A stretch of 64,000 bases of DNA from Gentiana macrophylla (GCA_026214975.1 CM047806.1:1056501-1120500); one strand, 5' to 3'; shown: positions 34,854-45,660, counted from the first letter of the stretch. Notes: generated by a model from the sequence alone, not told the origin. A program made the numbers and translations.

Positions 34854-35507
34854 CACATAGAGCCATCATCAAGCACATGGGAGGGAATATCCATCATTGC
34901 AAGTAACATGCACTGCACATGGGAGAATATAATCAAGTTGAGAAAATATCTCCACTTTTCCCGGCGTTTCTATAATGCGGCGCTTATTGATAAAATAGCC
35001 ATAACTTGAGTTGTAGACCTCCAATTGACGTGATTCAAAATGCGTTGGAAAGCTCATTTGAATATCTACAACTTTTATGAAGAACTCTTCCCAGAAAATG
35101 CCTCTAAGTTGGGTCAAATGTCTGTCGAAGATATTTTACTATAGAAGCGTTATCGAGACAATTGATCCGTTTGAACTTGTTAGCTTATGGCACATTCTTC
35201 CATCCATCAAAATACATCTTCTTAGGCTCAAAACATGTATGAATTACGTGGAATCTTGGTCAATGTATAATCCTGCAATGAACCACCAAAACACCAAACG
35301 TAAATCCGACACGACACACTCCGGTTCTTAAACCGGTACAAAAACTAATAAAAACTTATAAAAATACGATAATTTATATAATAACTACTACTTATACATT
35401 TGAATAAAACTTAGTAATTTTGACTTGATTTGATACAATAATGCTCAAAATGGTATCAATATTGGGGTAAAATGTCGTAATAATTATCATAAATTTATCT
35501 CTCATCA
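33556..35507 (-). repeat. 5' LTR of nested element
   Basis: 1952 bp, TG...CA on the minus strand. It differs from 26884-28807 by numerous one- to four-base indels. It contains a TA array of about 82 bp (34771-34852). Confidence 0.93.
34771..34852. repeat. (TA)n microsatellite in right LTR
   Basis: About 82 bp of pure TA, at the same place as 28089-28158 in the other LTR. The length has diverged since insertion. Confidence 0.95.
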
Positions 35508-36083
35508 ACATCCTTCGGTAATAGAAGGATACTCAGATGCTAGTTGGATATCCAATGTAGAGGATCATTCTTCTACCAGTGGTTGGATGTTTTTACTTGG
35601 AGGAGGTGCCATTTCATGGGCTTCCAAAAAGCAAACATGTATTACTAGCTCATTATGGAGTCCGAGTTTGTTGCCTTACCGCGACGGAAAAGAGGCTGAG
35701 TGGCTTAGGAATTTGATTTATGAAATTCCATTGTGGCCGAAACCAATATCACCCATTTCTATCCATTGTGATGTGCTTCTACCTTGTCTAAAGCTTATAG
35801 TCAAGTGTATAATGGTAAGTCGCGACACACAGGCGTTAGGCATAAGCGCGGTTCGTGAGTTGATCATTCACGGGTGATTTCGGTTGTGTTTGTGAAATCT
35901 CAACATAACTTAGGCGATCACTTAACAAAAGGATTGGCTAGAGACTTGGTACAAAAGTCTCATTATCGGGATGGGTTTACAACTCATTTGAATCTTGGTG
36001 ATAGGATACCCAATTCCCTTTCTAATACAATGTTAGAGGCATTTTCAATGTGGAAGGCCTATTATCTAGATTTGAGCACATGA
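35508..36083 (+). pseudogene. Copia RNase H, right part
   Basis: Continues from 26883: EGYSDASWISNVEDHSSTSG, WMFLLGGGAISWASKKQTCI, then after shifts VVFVKSQHNLGDHLTKGLAR. This is the conserved copia RNase H and its C-terminal tail. Disrupted by at least two shifts. Confidence 0.9.
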
Positions 36084-36517
36084 TATTATCCTGAGGTATG
36101 TGCTATTACACAGTAAGTTAAGGATGAAGGGATTCTTCATAATGAGTCTTTGACAAAGTGCTATTGCAGTGCACGATTATATAAAGGTTCACTTATATGA
36201 GTATGAAGTTTGGCGGCTTCAAGAAAGTTCGAGAGTTGGCTTTCTATATGCTCATGAATGGATATGGACACAAGGCCTGAATAATTAGTGTCAAGAATAA
36301 GCTTTTGGAGTTATATTAACTCATGTGTATGTTATCTTCATGTATTCAAAAGCGTGTAAAGGGTTCAATGCTTAGACACACCCTAATACTCGAATATTTG
36401 AAATGTGTAATTTTACTAAGTGATAATTCAATCTTCGTGACATTATCATTGATGCATGAGTTGCTATGTTTTGATTGTTATTCATTAAACCAAGGATTAC
36501 ACTTAAATGGGGAGGAT
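36084..36517 (+). other. Copia 3' internal spacer and polypurine tract
   Basis: Non-coding. It ends AATGGGGAGGAT just before the 3' LTR, the expected polypurine tract. Confidence 0.75.
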
Positions 36518-37308
36518 TGTTGGTAATTTAAGTGTTACCATGTTCATTTATGTAATCGGGTTTTGGTACAAAGATGGGTGAACTCGGAATGCTATAATAT
36601 GAGTTTGGAGGTGCGGAGTGTACACTCATATAAGTATCTACGAGTTTACTGATTTAAATGATCAAGTATAGTTCGGAAAATCACTTAAAGGATCGAAAAT
36701 CCACTTAAAGGACCACAATTCGAAATTTGGAGAAACAGATAGCTATCCGTCCGCGGATAAGAATCTATCCGTGCGGATGATAGCTATCCGTGCACCGATA
36801 AGAATCTATCTCATGCGGATGAAAGGTGAAACGGTGAAAACTTTGATATTGTGATATATCCGTCCGGATGATAACTTCATCCGTGCGGATGCGATCCGAA
36901 ATTTCAAAATGGTGTGTCTTTTCAGTCCTTTTCAAATGTTTATGTATATAACTTATTTCCAAATGTTGCATACATAAGATGTCGGTTTTTCCATCAATAT
37001 ATAAGATCTTTTTGAGTCCTTTAAACATATAAAAAAAAAAAGAGAAGCACATTCATCTTTGAAAGTAAAAACACCTTAAACTATCTCCAAGAGTAATCTT
37101 CATCTTTTGTGCCTAAATTTGAAGGAAAACGTAAGCCTATATCTCAAAAAAGTATTTGTGTCGCCTAGCGTTCAATGAAGTGCAAATAACTTTTGTAGAA
37201 AGTGTTTACATGATTCTACGTTCATATCAAGCAAACCATTTTCTGCGTTTTTAGTTTTCCTGCGGTTTTGACATTGTTGTTGTTTTCCAAACCTCAATCT
37301 CTCTAACA
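36518..37308 (+). repeat. 3' LTR of copia element
   Basis: 791 bp. Compared with the 5' LTR it carries extra copies of CACTTAAAGGA and of the CTATCCGT..GGATAAGAATCTAT block (36738-36815). These account for its greater length. Confidence 0.93.
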
Positions 37309-37478
37309 CTAAGCCCACCCGGCGATTTTTTTTTTTTATATATATAATGTAACTTAATTTATCAAAACATCTTAATTGAACTCACCCGAGATTCAATTCA
37401 TGGCAATGACCGCGACACTCTTATCCGATCATTCCTATCCAGAAATAAAGAAAAAACAGAAAAAGAATGCAACTTTAC

Positions 37479-37790
37479 CCGAATGGTCCATATTCTTTCT
37501 GCTGTATATGATGGCCACTGATAAACAATAGGGAAAAAAACACATATTCAAAGTAAATTCCAAAATTTGCAAAAAATAAAACAAAATTAAATTGGAGAAA
37601 AACAGTAATTAAACATTAAAAAAGGCCAACAATAATTTGAAGAATGTGGAAAATCGAAAGATGTTGCGATCATAAAGCACAATCCAGAAAACCCAAGCTA
37701 AAAAAACATGTTAAGACTGTAAAAAATACAATAAACCTGGCTGTTATATTGCTCGGAGCCTCGGACGCTCTGCTCTGCAAGGTCGGCCAT
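37479..37790 (-). pseudogene. Upstream exons of left-arm eIF3j-like remnant
   Basis: Two candidate exons have good splice borders: 37790-37737 (could start MADLAEQSVRG, donor CAG/GTTTAT) and 37517-37479 (WPSYTAERIWTIR, donor GGTAAAG). Both are phase 0 and would join to 22204 across the copia element, giving 62 codons. The first is homologous to right-arm sequence near 38955-38985 that ends with the same CAACAGCCAG/GTTTAT donor, so it may be a 5' UTR exon and not coding. The protein family of these two exons was not recognised. Confidence 0.4.
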
Positions 37791-37867
37791 AGATTGGTTT
37801 CAAAGTCGGTGATGATATTTTTGTTATACATAAAGTTCTCAAGTCAAAACCCTTCGACCACGGAAAT

Positions 37868-38042
37868 TTTATGGTGGTCCTGGACCAAGTATGATTTGGT
37901 GATCGAGAACCAACAGAAATTTAGGAAAACACGCGGGGCCTATCGTGTAAAATATAAATGTCATGCTTTTACAAATTTGCCTTTCTTTTAAGAAATCTGT
38001 TGGAGACAAGAGTATGGCGTGGTGGTCCCGGCCACCATAAAA
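37868..38042. mobile_element. Short inverted-repeat MITE
   Basis: Ends TTTATGGTGGTCCTGGACC and GTGGTCCCGGCCACCATAAA are inverted copies of each other, about 175 bp apart. The interior is AT-rich and non-coding. The TSD is unclear. Confidence 0.6.
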
Positions 38043-38125
38043 CTACTACTATTTCGACAGGTTCTACGATGTCGGTTTTTTGGGATAAAAGATTTGGTGG
38101 CCCCTACACAAACAAATTGGGAGTA

Positions 38126-38770
38126 GGACCGAGCAAAAAAAACCCAATAACCCGAATCAATTTAAAACTCAAATCGAATCAATCAAAAATAACCCAACCT
38201 AGTTGAAATAAAAAATTTTGGGTTGGTTTTTGATCCAACCCGAATGCTATTGGGTTGATTTGAGTTTTTCTTTTTTCTTTTTTTTCGGTTCGGGCCAACC
38301 TAACCCGAAGGACATTACAATGACTAATTGATGAATATAATATTTTATCGAATGAATCACGGATAATTTATTTAACATTTTAATTTTCATGTATGATTTC
38401 CTTAATGTTTAAATATTGTTCTTTGATATTAACTCTGAGAGCGTTGTTGGTTACATCATGTAGATTATTGAATTAAGTAATATAATGTCACGCCCCACAA
38501 AAAAAACATTGTCTTTAAATATTGTTCTCTAGTGCAAAAAAAATATCGTTCACCACAGACATTTGAGTTAAAATTTGAATTTCGATTGAATACATGTATA
38601 GGTTTTATAACATGAAAGTTTGATTATAAATACATTCCTTATGGTTTAAAACTCGAAACCCAACCCAACTTAACTCAACCTAACCCGAACCAAACAATTG
38701 TGTTTTCTAGTAATTTGGTTTGGTTTGAGTTAGTATTTATGTAAACCAACCCTACTAGTACTATGGAAAA
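38126..38770. mobile_element. hAT-like non-autonomous element rich in AACCCAAC
   Basis: Starts near GTAGGACCGAGCAAAAAAAA and ends near GTAAACCAACCCTAC. Many AACCCGAA and AACCCAAC words occur in both orientations, as is usual for plant hAT MITEs with subterminal repeats. No 8-bp duplication could be fixed. Confidence 0.45.
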
Positions 38771-39137
38771 CTCAATCCAAATAAGTCCAACCCGACCCAA
38801 GCTCAAATTGGGGAGTATATTACCTTCCGATTTCCGACCAGAATTCGGAGTTTAAAAAATGAAAAAGATAAAACACGTAACCTGCGGCGGATTATCCCAA
38901 AAAGCAAATACCAATACAAAGCTTTCAGATTAATTTCAGCTAGCCGAACCTGCAGAGCTTCCGAGGAAGACAAGTAGACAACAGCCAGGTTTATCTGTTA
39001 AATTAGACATGCATGTTGTTAACTTTAGGTTTATTTTACTGTGATTTTGTTGTTTATTCTCCAGTCTCCACGGTGATTTTAAATACGTGCGAGCAGAGAA
39101 GAGCAGCTGATTTGGGTTTTTTGATCTGTGCTTTAGG

Positions 39138-39717
39138 AACGCTGACGATACAGGGTTTCACTCCCTCCACGTGTCATCTATCGGTTGGTCATCACAGTAT
39201 AAAATAACACCAGTGTATCCATGTCGATGCCCAGGCTCGAGGCCAAGGCCATCATATAAAAGCCAGGCTACGACTGTCGACTACCGAGCAGTGTAGGACG
39301 TCCAGTCCGCACCAGCTAGCAGTGTAGGACAACGAGTCTAGAGTCGATCACCGCAGGCCGGAATTATCGACTCGAGGACAGGGTCCGCACCAGCTGTCCA
39401 AGCCCATTAACAGCGATAGCTTGGGCAAGGGTTTAAGGCCCATTAAAGGGTAAAGATGACAATAACATAAGCCGACTTAACCTTAGGGTTTAGGCGAGTA
39501 TTGTCATTATAAATACCCATTCCAGGAACTACGTAAGGCTTGATTCCTAGAATTTAACAGGATACGTAGGCAATCTAAGAGAGAATCTTAGACGCAGCCG
39601 CAAACATAAACACCCACCTCCTCATTCATTTTCGGCATTAGGGTTTCGTGTATTCATCACTAGATTCATCTTGGGACCCGGATAATTAAGGTGACTCAAT
39701 TTGTCATCGCCAAACGC
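39138..39717 (+). mobile_element. Solo LTR of the gypsy family at 11995
   Basis: The LTR is 39143-39712 (570 bp). It starts TGACGATACAGGGTTTC, ends TTGTCATCGCCA and is flanked by the exact 5-bp duplication AACGC (39138-39142, 39713-39717). It shares GGAACTACGTAAGGCTTGAT and the TATAAATACCCATTCC promoter block with the complete element, but is clearly diverged. A single LTR with TSD indicates recombination between the two LTRs of an older insertion. Confidence 0.94.
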
Positions 39718-40931
39718 ATATCTTCCAATTTACAACATTCTTCAAGTTTTTGTTTGCCTTTAATATGAATATTGTAACTGGATCGTAGATTTCTAATTTT
39801 CCTTTCTATAAATTTTGGAATTTACTTTGAATATAAATCTTCCAATTTTAAGATGATTCAGGATCGTTTATGATTCGGTGGTATAATTAAGAGTGTCTGA
39901 TGGATTTCTGCCTTTGTTGTAGTAAAGGTAGAGCTCAGTGGGCGGACCTAGAAAAATTTCTCAAAACACCGGAACAAATTTGAAGATCGAGTGGGGACAT
40001 GCACTAATAGTGTTTTTACATTTTTTCCCAATAAAACTACACCAGTTTTGTCTTTTTCTACACGTGGCAGTCATCCGACGGTCCGTTATAATAGGGAGTC
40101 CCTTCATCAGAATTTCCCCCCTAGTAGAGCCTGATGATGTCTTTTACTTCATTCAATCCCATCATATAGGCAATACAATGATTTGCTTTTCGAATGACAT
40201 AGTTTGAGGCAATATGATATGATTGTGGTTGATGTATGGATTTATTTTTCAGTAATGCTCATCTTTGTTAGGGTTATGACTTCAGAAAGTTTATGTTTCT
40301 TACCAAAAGAAAAGTTCATGCTTGCCGTTCTCTTACTGGATGTAGATATAGTTTAATTGGACTTTACAACAAGTCGAATTTGACCAATATTAGGAGCTTT
40401 TGATTAGAAACCAAATAGAGCGTATACTCGTTGACATTGAGCTGTGTACTTGTTCTATCTTCATTGCTAATTTGTGCATGGTAGATCGATGTTTGAATGG
40501 ATGTAAGTCAAAATGAGTGTTTTTCTTGTATTTAATAGACATTAGTTTTTACTTTGATCAAAAGGATCTTTGGACTTGCTCTTAAATTGAGAGATTTGAG
40601 ACCAACCCTTGTAAATTTTGTTGTAATTAATTAAGCACGATTCACTAATAGTATCGGCGACCTTACTCTTTTTGCTTTGTTGGCTGCATATTGTACCCTT
40701 TTGCTTAGAAAAAAATGAATTTCCTGTAAGGATCATGTTATGATCACTTTCTTTCTAATGGGAGTATGGGACTATTGTATCATGTTTTGTTTCTGGACTT
40801 TTTGGCATGTTGAATAATACCGCTTTTCCACAGTTTTTTACACCCCCATTTTCCCAATCGTCTTTTCATCTTGTTGCATTTTTTGTTCTCTTCTTTCCTT
40901 TTGCTGACACTACCCGCATTTCATATTTCAG
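39718..40931. other. Right-arm intron sequence, duplicated in part downstream
   Basis: AT-rich. 40600-40850 is duplicated at about 43360-43556: CCTTGTAA.TTTTGTTGT, AT.GGCGACCTT, TTTCCTGTAA.GATCATG. No gene beyond the eIF3j-like remnant. Confidence 0.6.
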
Positions 40932-41462
40932 AAGAGGAGCCACTAGATCCCATTGCAGAGCTTTGTCAGTATAGGTTAGCTTTTGTCATCGATTGTTGCA
41001 GTGTCAGTAATTTAAGTTTATTTTTATTCAAAATAATAGAAAACCATGCTTGGTTTTCATCTAAAAGCTTTGAGTGTAGTTGATTTCTAATCTTTGTGCT
41101 AAGAGTTAGTAGTGTAGCCTCGCATAAACACACACAATGCATATCATTTCTGCAAAATGAGGTCGATCGGCTATAACGTCCTGTTTTATCAATTTGTGTT
41201 AACTTCTACTAGACTCTTAATATCATAGGTTGGTGATATTCCCCATTTAGTTGTCAAACTAACGATACTCTCTGTCTTTAGCCCGGGGTTTGGACTAGCT
41301 ACACGAAGAAACTCGTGTACGTAGGTGAAGTATTTTTTTCTTTTTTTTTCTTTTCCGGAAACTTCTAAGATGATTTAGGTGAGCCCTCGTTTGTTCAGTA
41401 GATCTAAGTGATGGGTGTGGTTTGTTTGTTTTTTATTTTGTAGATTTGTCTTGGCCAAGCAA

Positions 41463-42635
41463 ATGGAAAATTTGTGCGACCTTCCATACGACTCGCTGGT
41501 AGATATAGCAAGGCGACTAAAAAAGCTTGAAGATTTCACTTGTTTTAGAAGTGTTTCCAAATTCTTACGTACTTTTGTAGAGGAGGAGTATTTTGAGGGT
41601 CTACGGTTTCGGCAAGGGGCCCCTTATCTGATGCTTCCTGTCAGAGATGGCAACGACAATATCCGTGAGTTGTACAGTTTGGTTGAGGGTGAATCAATTG
41701 CCACTTCCGTGGAGGTTCCCAAGTTTAAAAGCAAGATGTGCTTTGAGTCGTTGGGGTGGTTGCTGACAGTCGAAGTAGATGGAAGCATGAGCCTGTTGGA
41801 TCCTTTTTCTGGCACAGAGATTCCCGTACCACATCAAAACACCTTCCCAGAATACGATGAGCTCATCATGCATGGATGCGGATATTTTTATCCAGAAGAT
41901 GGTGCTTTCATCAAGGCCAAATGAAACGTCAGACTTCATCTTGATGATCATAGCCGGAGGTCTTGGACATTTGGGTTTTTGGAGGTTAGGGGATGAAGCA
42001 TGGAACAGGATCGAAGAGGAAGACCGAAAAGGGCGGTTTAAAGATGTTGTGTATGATGGCGGTGAACAATTTTATGCCATCGGTAATCCCGAATCATATG
42101 GGTCATCAACCTTGCTGGAAATGATAACCATGTAGAGTGTCGTATCATAGTTAGTGAACACATACCGCACGCTAATTCCTATACAGTGAATCAATATATC
42201 CTTAAAACCGCCGACGGCTCTTTGCTCGGTATTACAAGATTTAAGGATGAATTGTCTTTCATCACTAATGAATTTCACCTGTATGAATTGGATACAGAGA
42301 AAACACATGGAAGGAGATTTATAGCCTGGGAAGCATGGCCGTCTTAAATCGGATACAATTCATCGATCATTGTGGATGCCTCTAGATTTCCAGGAGGAGT
42401 GATTAAAGCCAATCATATTTACTTCACAGACGATTTTTATGAAATTAATCATGTTTACTTCACATCCACAGAAGATGAATGGAAATCCCATGTCTCTGAA
42501 GAAGCAAAAGGGGGTTGCGTGGACAGTGGTGTATATAATTTGGAAACGAGAGCTATTGAGCCGATCTATCCGGTGGAGCCGTTGTTGAGCAGAGTTTGTC
42601 CTGCAATGTGGATCACTCCAAATTTATGTTTCTAA
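41463..42635 (+). pseudogene. F-box/DUF295 pseudogene, copy B
   Basis: Begins MENLCDLPYDSLVDIARRLK (F-box) and is open for 154 codons to about 41870. One-base shifts near 41870 and 42090 and a stop near 42345 break it, but every DUF295 segment is present: GWLLTVEVDGSMSLLDPFSG, KMVLSSRPNETSDFILMI, GHLGFWRLGDEAWNRI, VDASRFPGGVIKANHIYF and the end ITPNLCF. An upstream in-frame ATG at 41415 also exists, but the paralogue supports 41463. Three lesions could be sequencing errors, in which case the gene would be intact. It would act as a substrate receptor of an SCF ubiquitin ligase. Confidence 0.9.
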
Positions 42636-43359
42636 TAATAATGCAGCTCCATCTGTAGCTAGCTAGTCTTCCTTTGTCTCCGATTGGATATAGTCTTCCT
42701 TTGTCTACACCTTCTCATTGGATAGTTTCGTAAATTGGCAGGGAGTGTTAAAAGAAGCATCGTATAGTGAAGGATCAACTGCTGCAAAGATAAACTGGAG
42801 AAAATACATGCACTAGCTGTAAATCATGGATGGTAAGAATTGAAAAGGAAAATTTCTTGATTCGATAGAGTTCAAATCACAATTTGTTGTGAAATTGGAA
42901 ACGAACAGATATAAAGAAATTAGCTTTTACTCATCACTCTAATTGAGTTCGTTCTCCATGCCTCATATCTCATTTATATTTTATATAGGGTGTGGAAGCT
43001 GAAATTCAACTAATTCCTAACTGCCACACACTACAAGATATTTGATAAAGGCCTCAATGAACATTTCAGCTTTGCTTCTCATTTAATGGACTTCACCAAA
43101 TTGAACTTAGCACTCTTCTATATCTTCAACTCGAACTTCCACAAATTGAATTTAGTACTCTTCTATATCTTCATTACTTGGCATTGAATATGTTATTGAA
43201 TTGTGTAATTGTTTTCCTCCTTATATTTCAAAATTGACTTTGGAGCTTTCTTATACTTACATGCAATTGAATTGTGTAATTGTTCCATCTTCTTCGTGTT
43301 GGATCGATGTTGGTCAAAAACCGTGATCAAACGCCTCTTCAGACTCTGGATCATCGAGA
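42636..43359. other. Intergenic between copies B and C
   Basis: 3' flank of F-box copy B. It contains two copies of ATTGAATT(T/G)AGTACTCTTCTATATCTTC-like text (43098, 43147) and an ATTGAATTGTGTAATTGTT pair (43195, 43265). No gene. Confidence 0.5.
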
Positions 43360-43556
43360 GATTAAACCTTGTAATTAAATTTTGTTGTGATTGAGCACGT
43401 ACGATTCATTCATCGTATTGGCGACCTTGTCCTTAGTCCCCTTTCGCGTTGAAAATTAGATTTCCCTGTAAAGATCATGCTATCACATTTCTTTCATGTG
43501 GGACTATTTTAGTATCACGTATTGTTTTTGGATTTGTTGTCAATGTTGAGTATTAC
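43360..43556 (+). repeat. Third copy of the unit, left piece
   Basis: Aligns with 40600-40830 (right-arm intron), in tandem orientation. The homology stops at TTGAGTATTAC, where an LTR-like insert begins. Confidence 0.8.
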
Positions 43557-45660
43557 TGTAATATTCCGATTTTCGGGAAAGGGCAGACGTGTCATTTTGC
43601 GAAAACGAAATATTATGATTTCTTTTCTTTTATTGGAGTTTAAGTGTTGTATTAATTAAATATATGTAATTTTCGAGTTATGTGTATTTAATTAAGGGAT
43701 TATTCTGATTTTGGTAATTAAAGGGACAATTAAGGAAAAAAGGGATTTATGGGAAATTGGTATTTAAGGGAAAATTAACACACAATAATCCCATAACCTA
43801 ATCAAATCAGAAATTCAGCTTTTATATCTCCCTCTCTCTGCGCAATTTTTTTGAGGAGAAAATAGGGCTTGGATAGTTTTTCGCGATTTCTGAGGTAAAG
43901 CGTAACCGTTTTGACAGATGAAAGATTTGGAATCGTTGTGAGAAGAACAACGTTTGGATATCAGTTTGATTGGAAGGGCTGCAGGATTCTGAGGCTGTTT
44001 GGATTTGTTTTGGAGCAGCAATTAGGTAAGAAACTCTTCCTATGATTTCGGTTATAATTCGTAAAGTTATATTATGATTTTGAGACGTGTAGATGCTAGT
44101 AAAAGTTGTGCTTTTATGTTGATCAAAGGATCATAGATGTTGTGGTGGATTAGATATAGTTTCTACGTTTTTCTGGGATTAATTCGATGCTAATTAAGAT
44201 AGAAACGGTGCAGAAAATCGAGTTTTGTCGATCTTAGCGTTTTGGGAAAAACCGAGGCGGACGGGCGTCTGACTTAGGCAGACGGGCGTTCGAGACCCTA
44301 GTAGCCCAGACGGGCGTTTGCAATAGGCAGACGGGCGTCTGAGGTTAGATTTTTGATTAAGGATGTAGCTGTTTAGACGGACGGGCGTCTGGGGTTTAGT
44401 GGACGGGCGTCCATAAGAGGTCAAACGGGCGTCTGGCCTGAGTTACTTTGTTTTTACGGTTTTATCATTCTAGTTTGGTTTTGGGTTTTATAATTGTATT
44501 ATTATTGTTTCCAACCCTTATTTATGATACGATAACACGGTATAAATAAAACAAGCCTGAATTGAACTTCTGATTCGTTCAGTTAAAACACCGAATGTTC
44601 TCTTAAAGGGAGTTGAAGTTCGGATCCGTCGGAAGGGCATGATAGGCTTGTGCTTTGATGAATTAGCATTCATCACTGTCTGTGTAATTGCTAGGCCTTG
44701 TTAATGTCTAGTGGTCTAGGAAGAGAGTAGTTAATGTGAGGGAGATTAATTGAAAACACTTAGGTGGCTAGTTAATCACCCTAATAAAATACGTACTTGA
44801 CTAGTAAAAGATTAAACAACATGTCTCTCTTGGATAGGCACCGGTCTATATCGCGATGTATGCGCACCTCGAAGGTGGAAGAACTCCGTGAGTCAAAAAA
44901 CCCTAAGTCACGGAGGACTCATTTGAGATGTGCGTACTATCGGGGCCTACCTATTCTAGCCTCCGTGGATATTGGTGTGATCCACTAATATGTTGCCAAG
45001 AGTGTCCCAAAAGTGGATACGCGTAGTGCCCTTGAATGCGGTTGTAACATAGATAAGTTAAGTAGAGACGTTTAGTCAATTCATGTTGATGGACATGGAG
45101 TGAACCCTAGATCGAGTCGGTCACACATAATCAACTAAACTTTTAATTATCTTCACTTTATAAATTATAATTGTTGTCATAGCTTCTCTTTCTTATTAAG
45201 TACGTTGTACTTACCTCAAATGCATGTTTTCTATGTGTTTGGGGGTGAGAAGACGAACAAGTTGATATTGTTTACGAGGAGGAGTTCGATGATGACGTTT
45301 GAAGACGCCTCATTGAAGACTTTACATTATTTATTTAGCTATTCATTTCTTAGACTGTTTAGACTTTTGGTCTTTCGAGACTTGTAGTATCGTTACATTT
45401 CTTTTGGAGAATATCGTACTTTTATTTTGGATTCGTATTTTTCCTTGAATGTAATAAGTTACATTTCCATCTTTAGATTTCATATCTATTCTTGATTGTT
45501 TGGAATTTTATACTCGAGTCTTTTGCTTCCGTTTGCTTATTTTTGATACGACGTAGTAGAGGCTTACGTATAAAGTGAATTCATTTTTATTTTATACGTG
45601 CCGAACGTTCCTTTCGGATAAGGACTCGGTGTCGGGAGCGGGCGTCTGATTCTTGAAAGT
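43557..45660 (+). mobile_element. LTR-like insertion with dyad motif cluster
   Basis: Begins TGTAATATTCCGATTTTC. It contains a promoter-like first part, a splice-donor-like ATTAG/GTAAGAAAC near 44025, and the motif cluster at 44256-44440. It ends near CTTTCAAAG at about 45660, where homology to the right arm resumes. Its size and style fit a solo gypsy LTR with a spliced leader, but CA at the end and an exact TSD could not be fixed, so it may be truncated. It interrupts copy C. Confidence 0.55.
44256..44440. repeat. Cluster of GACGGGCGTCTG motifs
   Basis: At least six or seven copies of (A)GACGGGCGT(C/T)(T/C) occur within about 185 bp: near 44259, 44281, 44309, 44329, 44379, 44402 and 44425. 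Another GCGGGCGTCTG lies at 45639. AGACG and CGTCT form a small inverted repeat. Spacing is irregular. Confidence 0.9.

Larger units (their letters stand above)
26879..35512 (-). mobile_element. Nested gag-only LTR element (TR-GAG/LARD-like)
   Basis: The element is 26884-35507 (8.6 kb), inserted in copia RNase H with the exact TSD ACATC (26879-26883, 35508-35512). Joining the flanks restores TYVGHPSVIEGYSDASW. Minus orientation is shown by a PBS beside the right LTR and by gag on the minus strand. LTRs of about 1.9 kb start TGATGAGAGATAAATTT and end GGTGTCA (minus strand). The internal 4.75 kb holds a decayed Athila/Tat-like gag but no protease, RT or integrase. It is therefore non-autonomous. 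Confidence 0.93.
22642..37313 (+). mobile_element. Ty1/copia retrotransposon with nested insertion
   Basis: LTRs at 22647-23375 and 36518-37308 begin TGTTGGTAATTTAAG and end CTCTCTAACA. Flanks are CTAAA (22642-22646) and CTAAG (37309-37313), a 5-bp TSD with one mismatch. The order gag, protease, integrase, RT, RNase H is copia-type. An 8.6-kb element sits inside the RNase H region (26884-35507). The LTRs differ by many substitutions and by duplicated segments in the 3' LTR (791 versus 729 bp), and all frames are broken, so the element is old relative to the gypsy copy. Confidence 0.95.
38945..40974 (+). pseudogene. eIF3j-like exon remnants, right arm (copy B)
   Basis: A leader exon near 38955-38985 ends CAACAGCCAG/GTTTAT. 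A short exon at 40932-40974, between TTTCAG and GTTAGC, reads EEPLDPIAELCQYR, a shortened form of the eIF3j motif EEPLDP(I/V)AEKLRQQR. Intron text such as TTTTGGAATTTACTTTGAATAT (39814) matches left-arm sequence near 37553-37575 in inverse orientation. A gypsy solo LTR interrupts the first intron at 39143. The rest of eIF3j is missing. Confidence 0.7.

Noticed and set aside
34570..34936. Reading frames rich in Ile-Tyr repeats (also 27926-28295)
   Set aside because: They are translations of (TA)n microsatellites inside LTRs.
44194..44424. Minus-strand frame rich in RP/TPVRL repeats
   Set aside because: It is the translation of the GACGGGCGTCTG motif cluster.
44256..44440. CRISPR-like or tandem satellite array
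   Set aside because: Motifs are 11-13 bp with irregular unique spacing inside an LTR-like sequence. This is a motif cluster, not an array.
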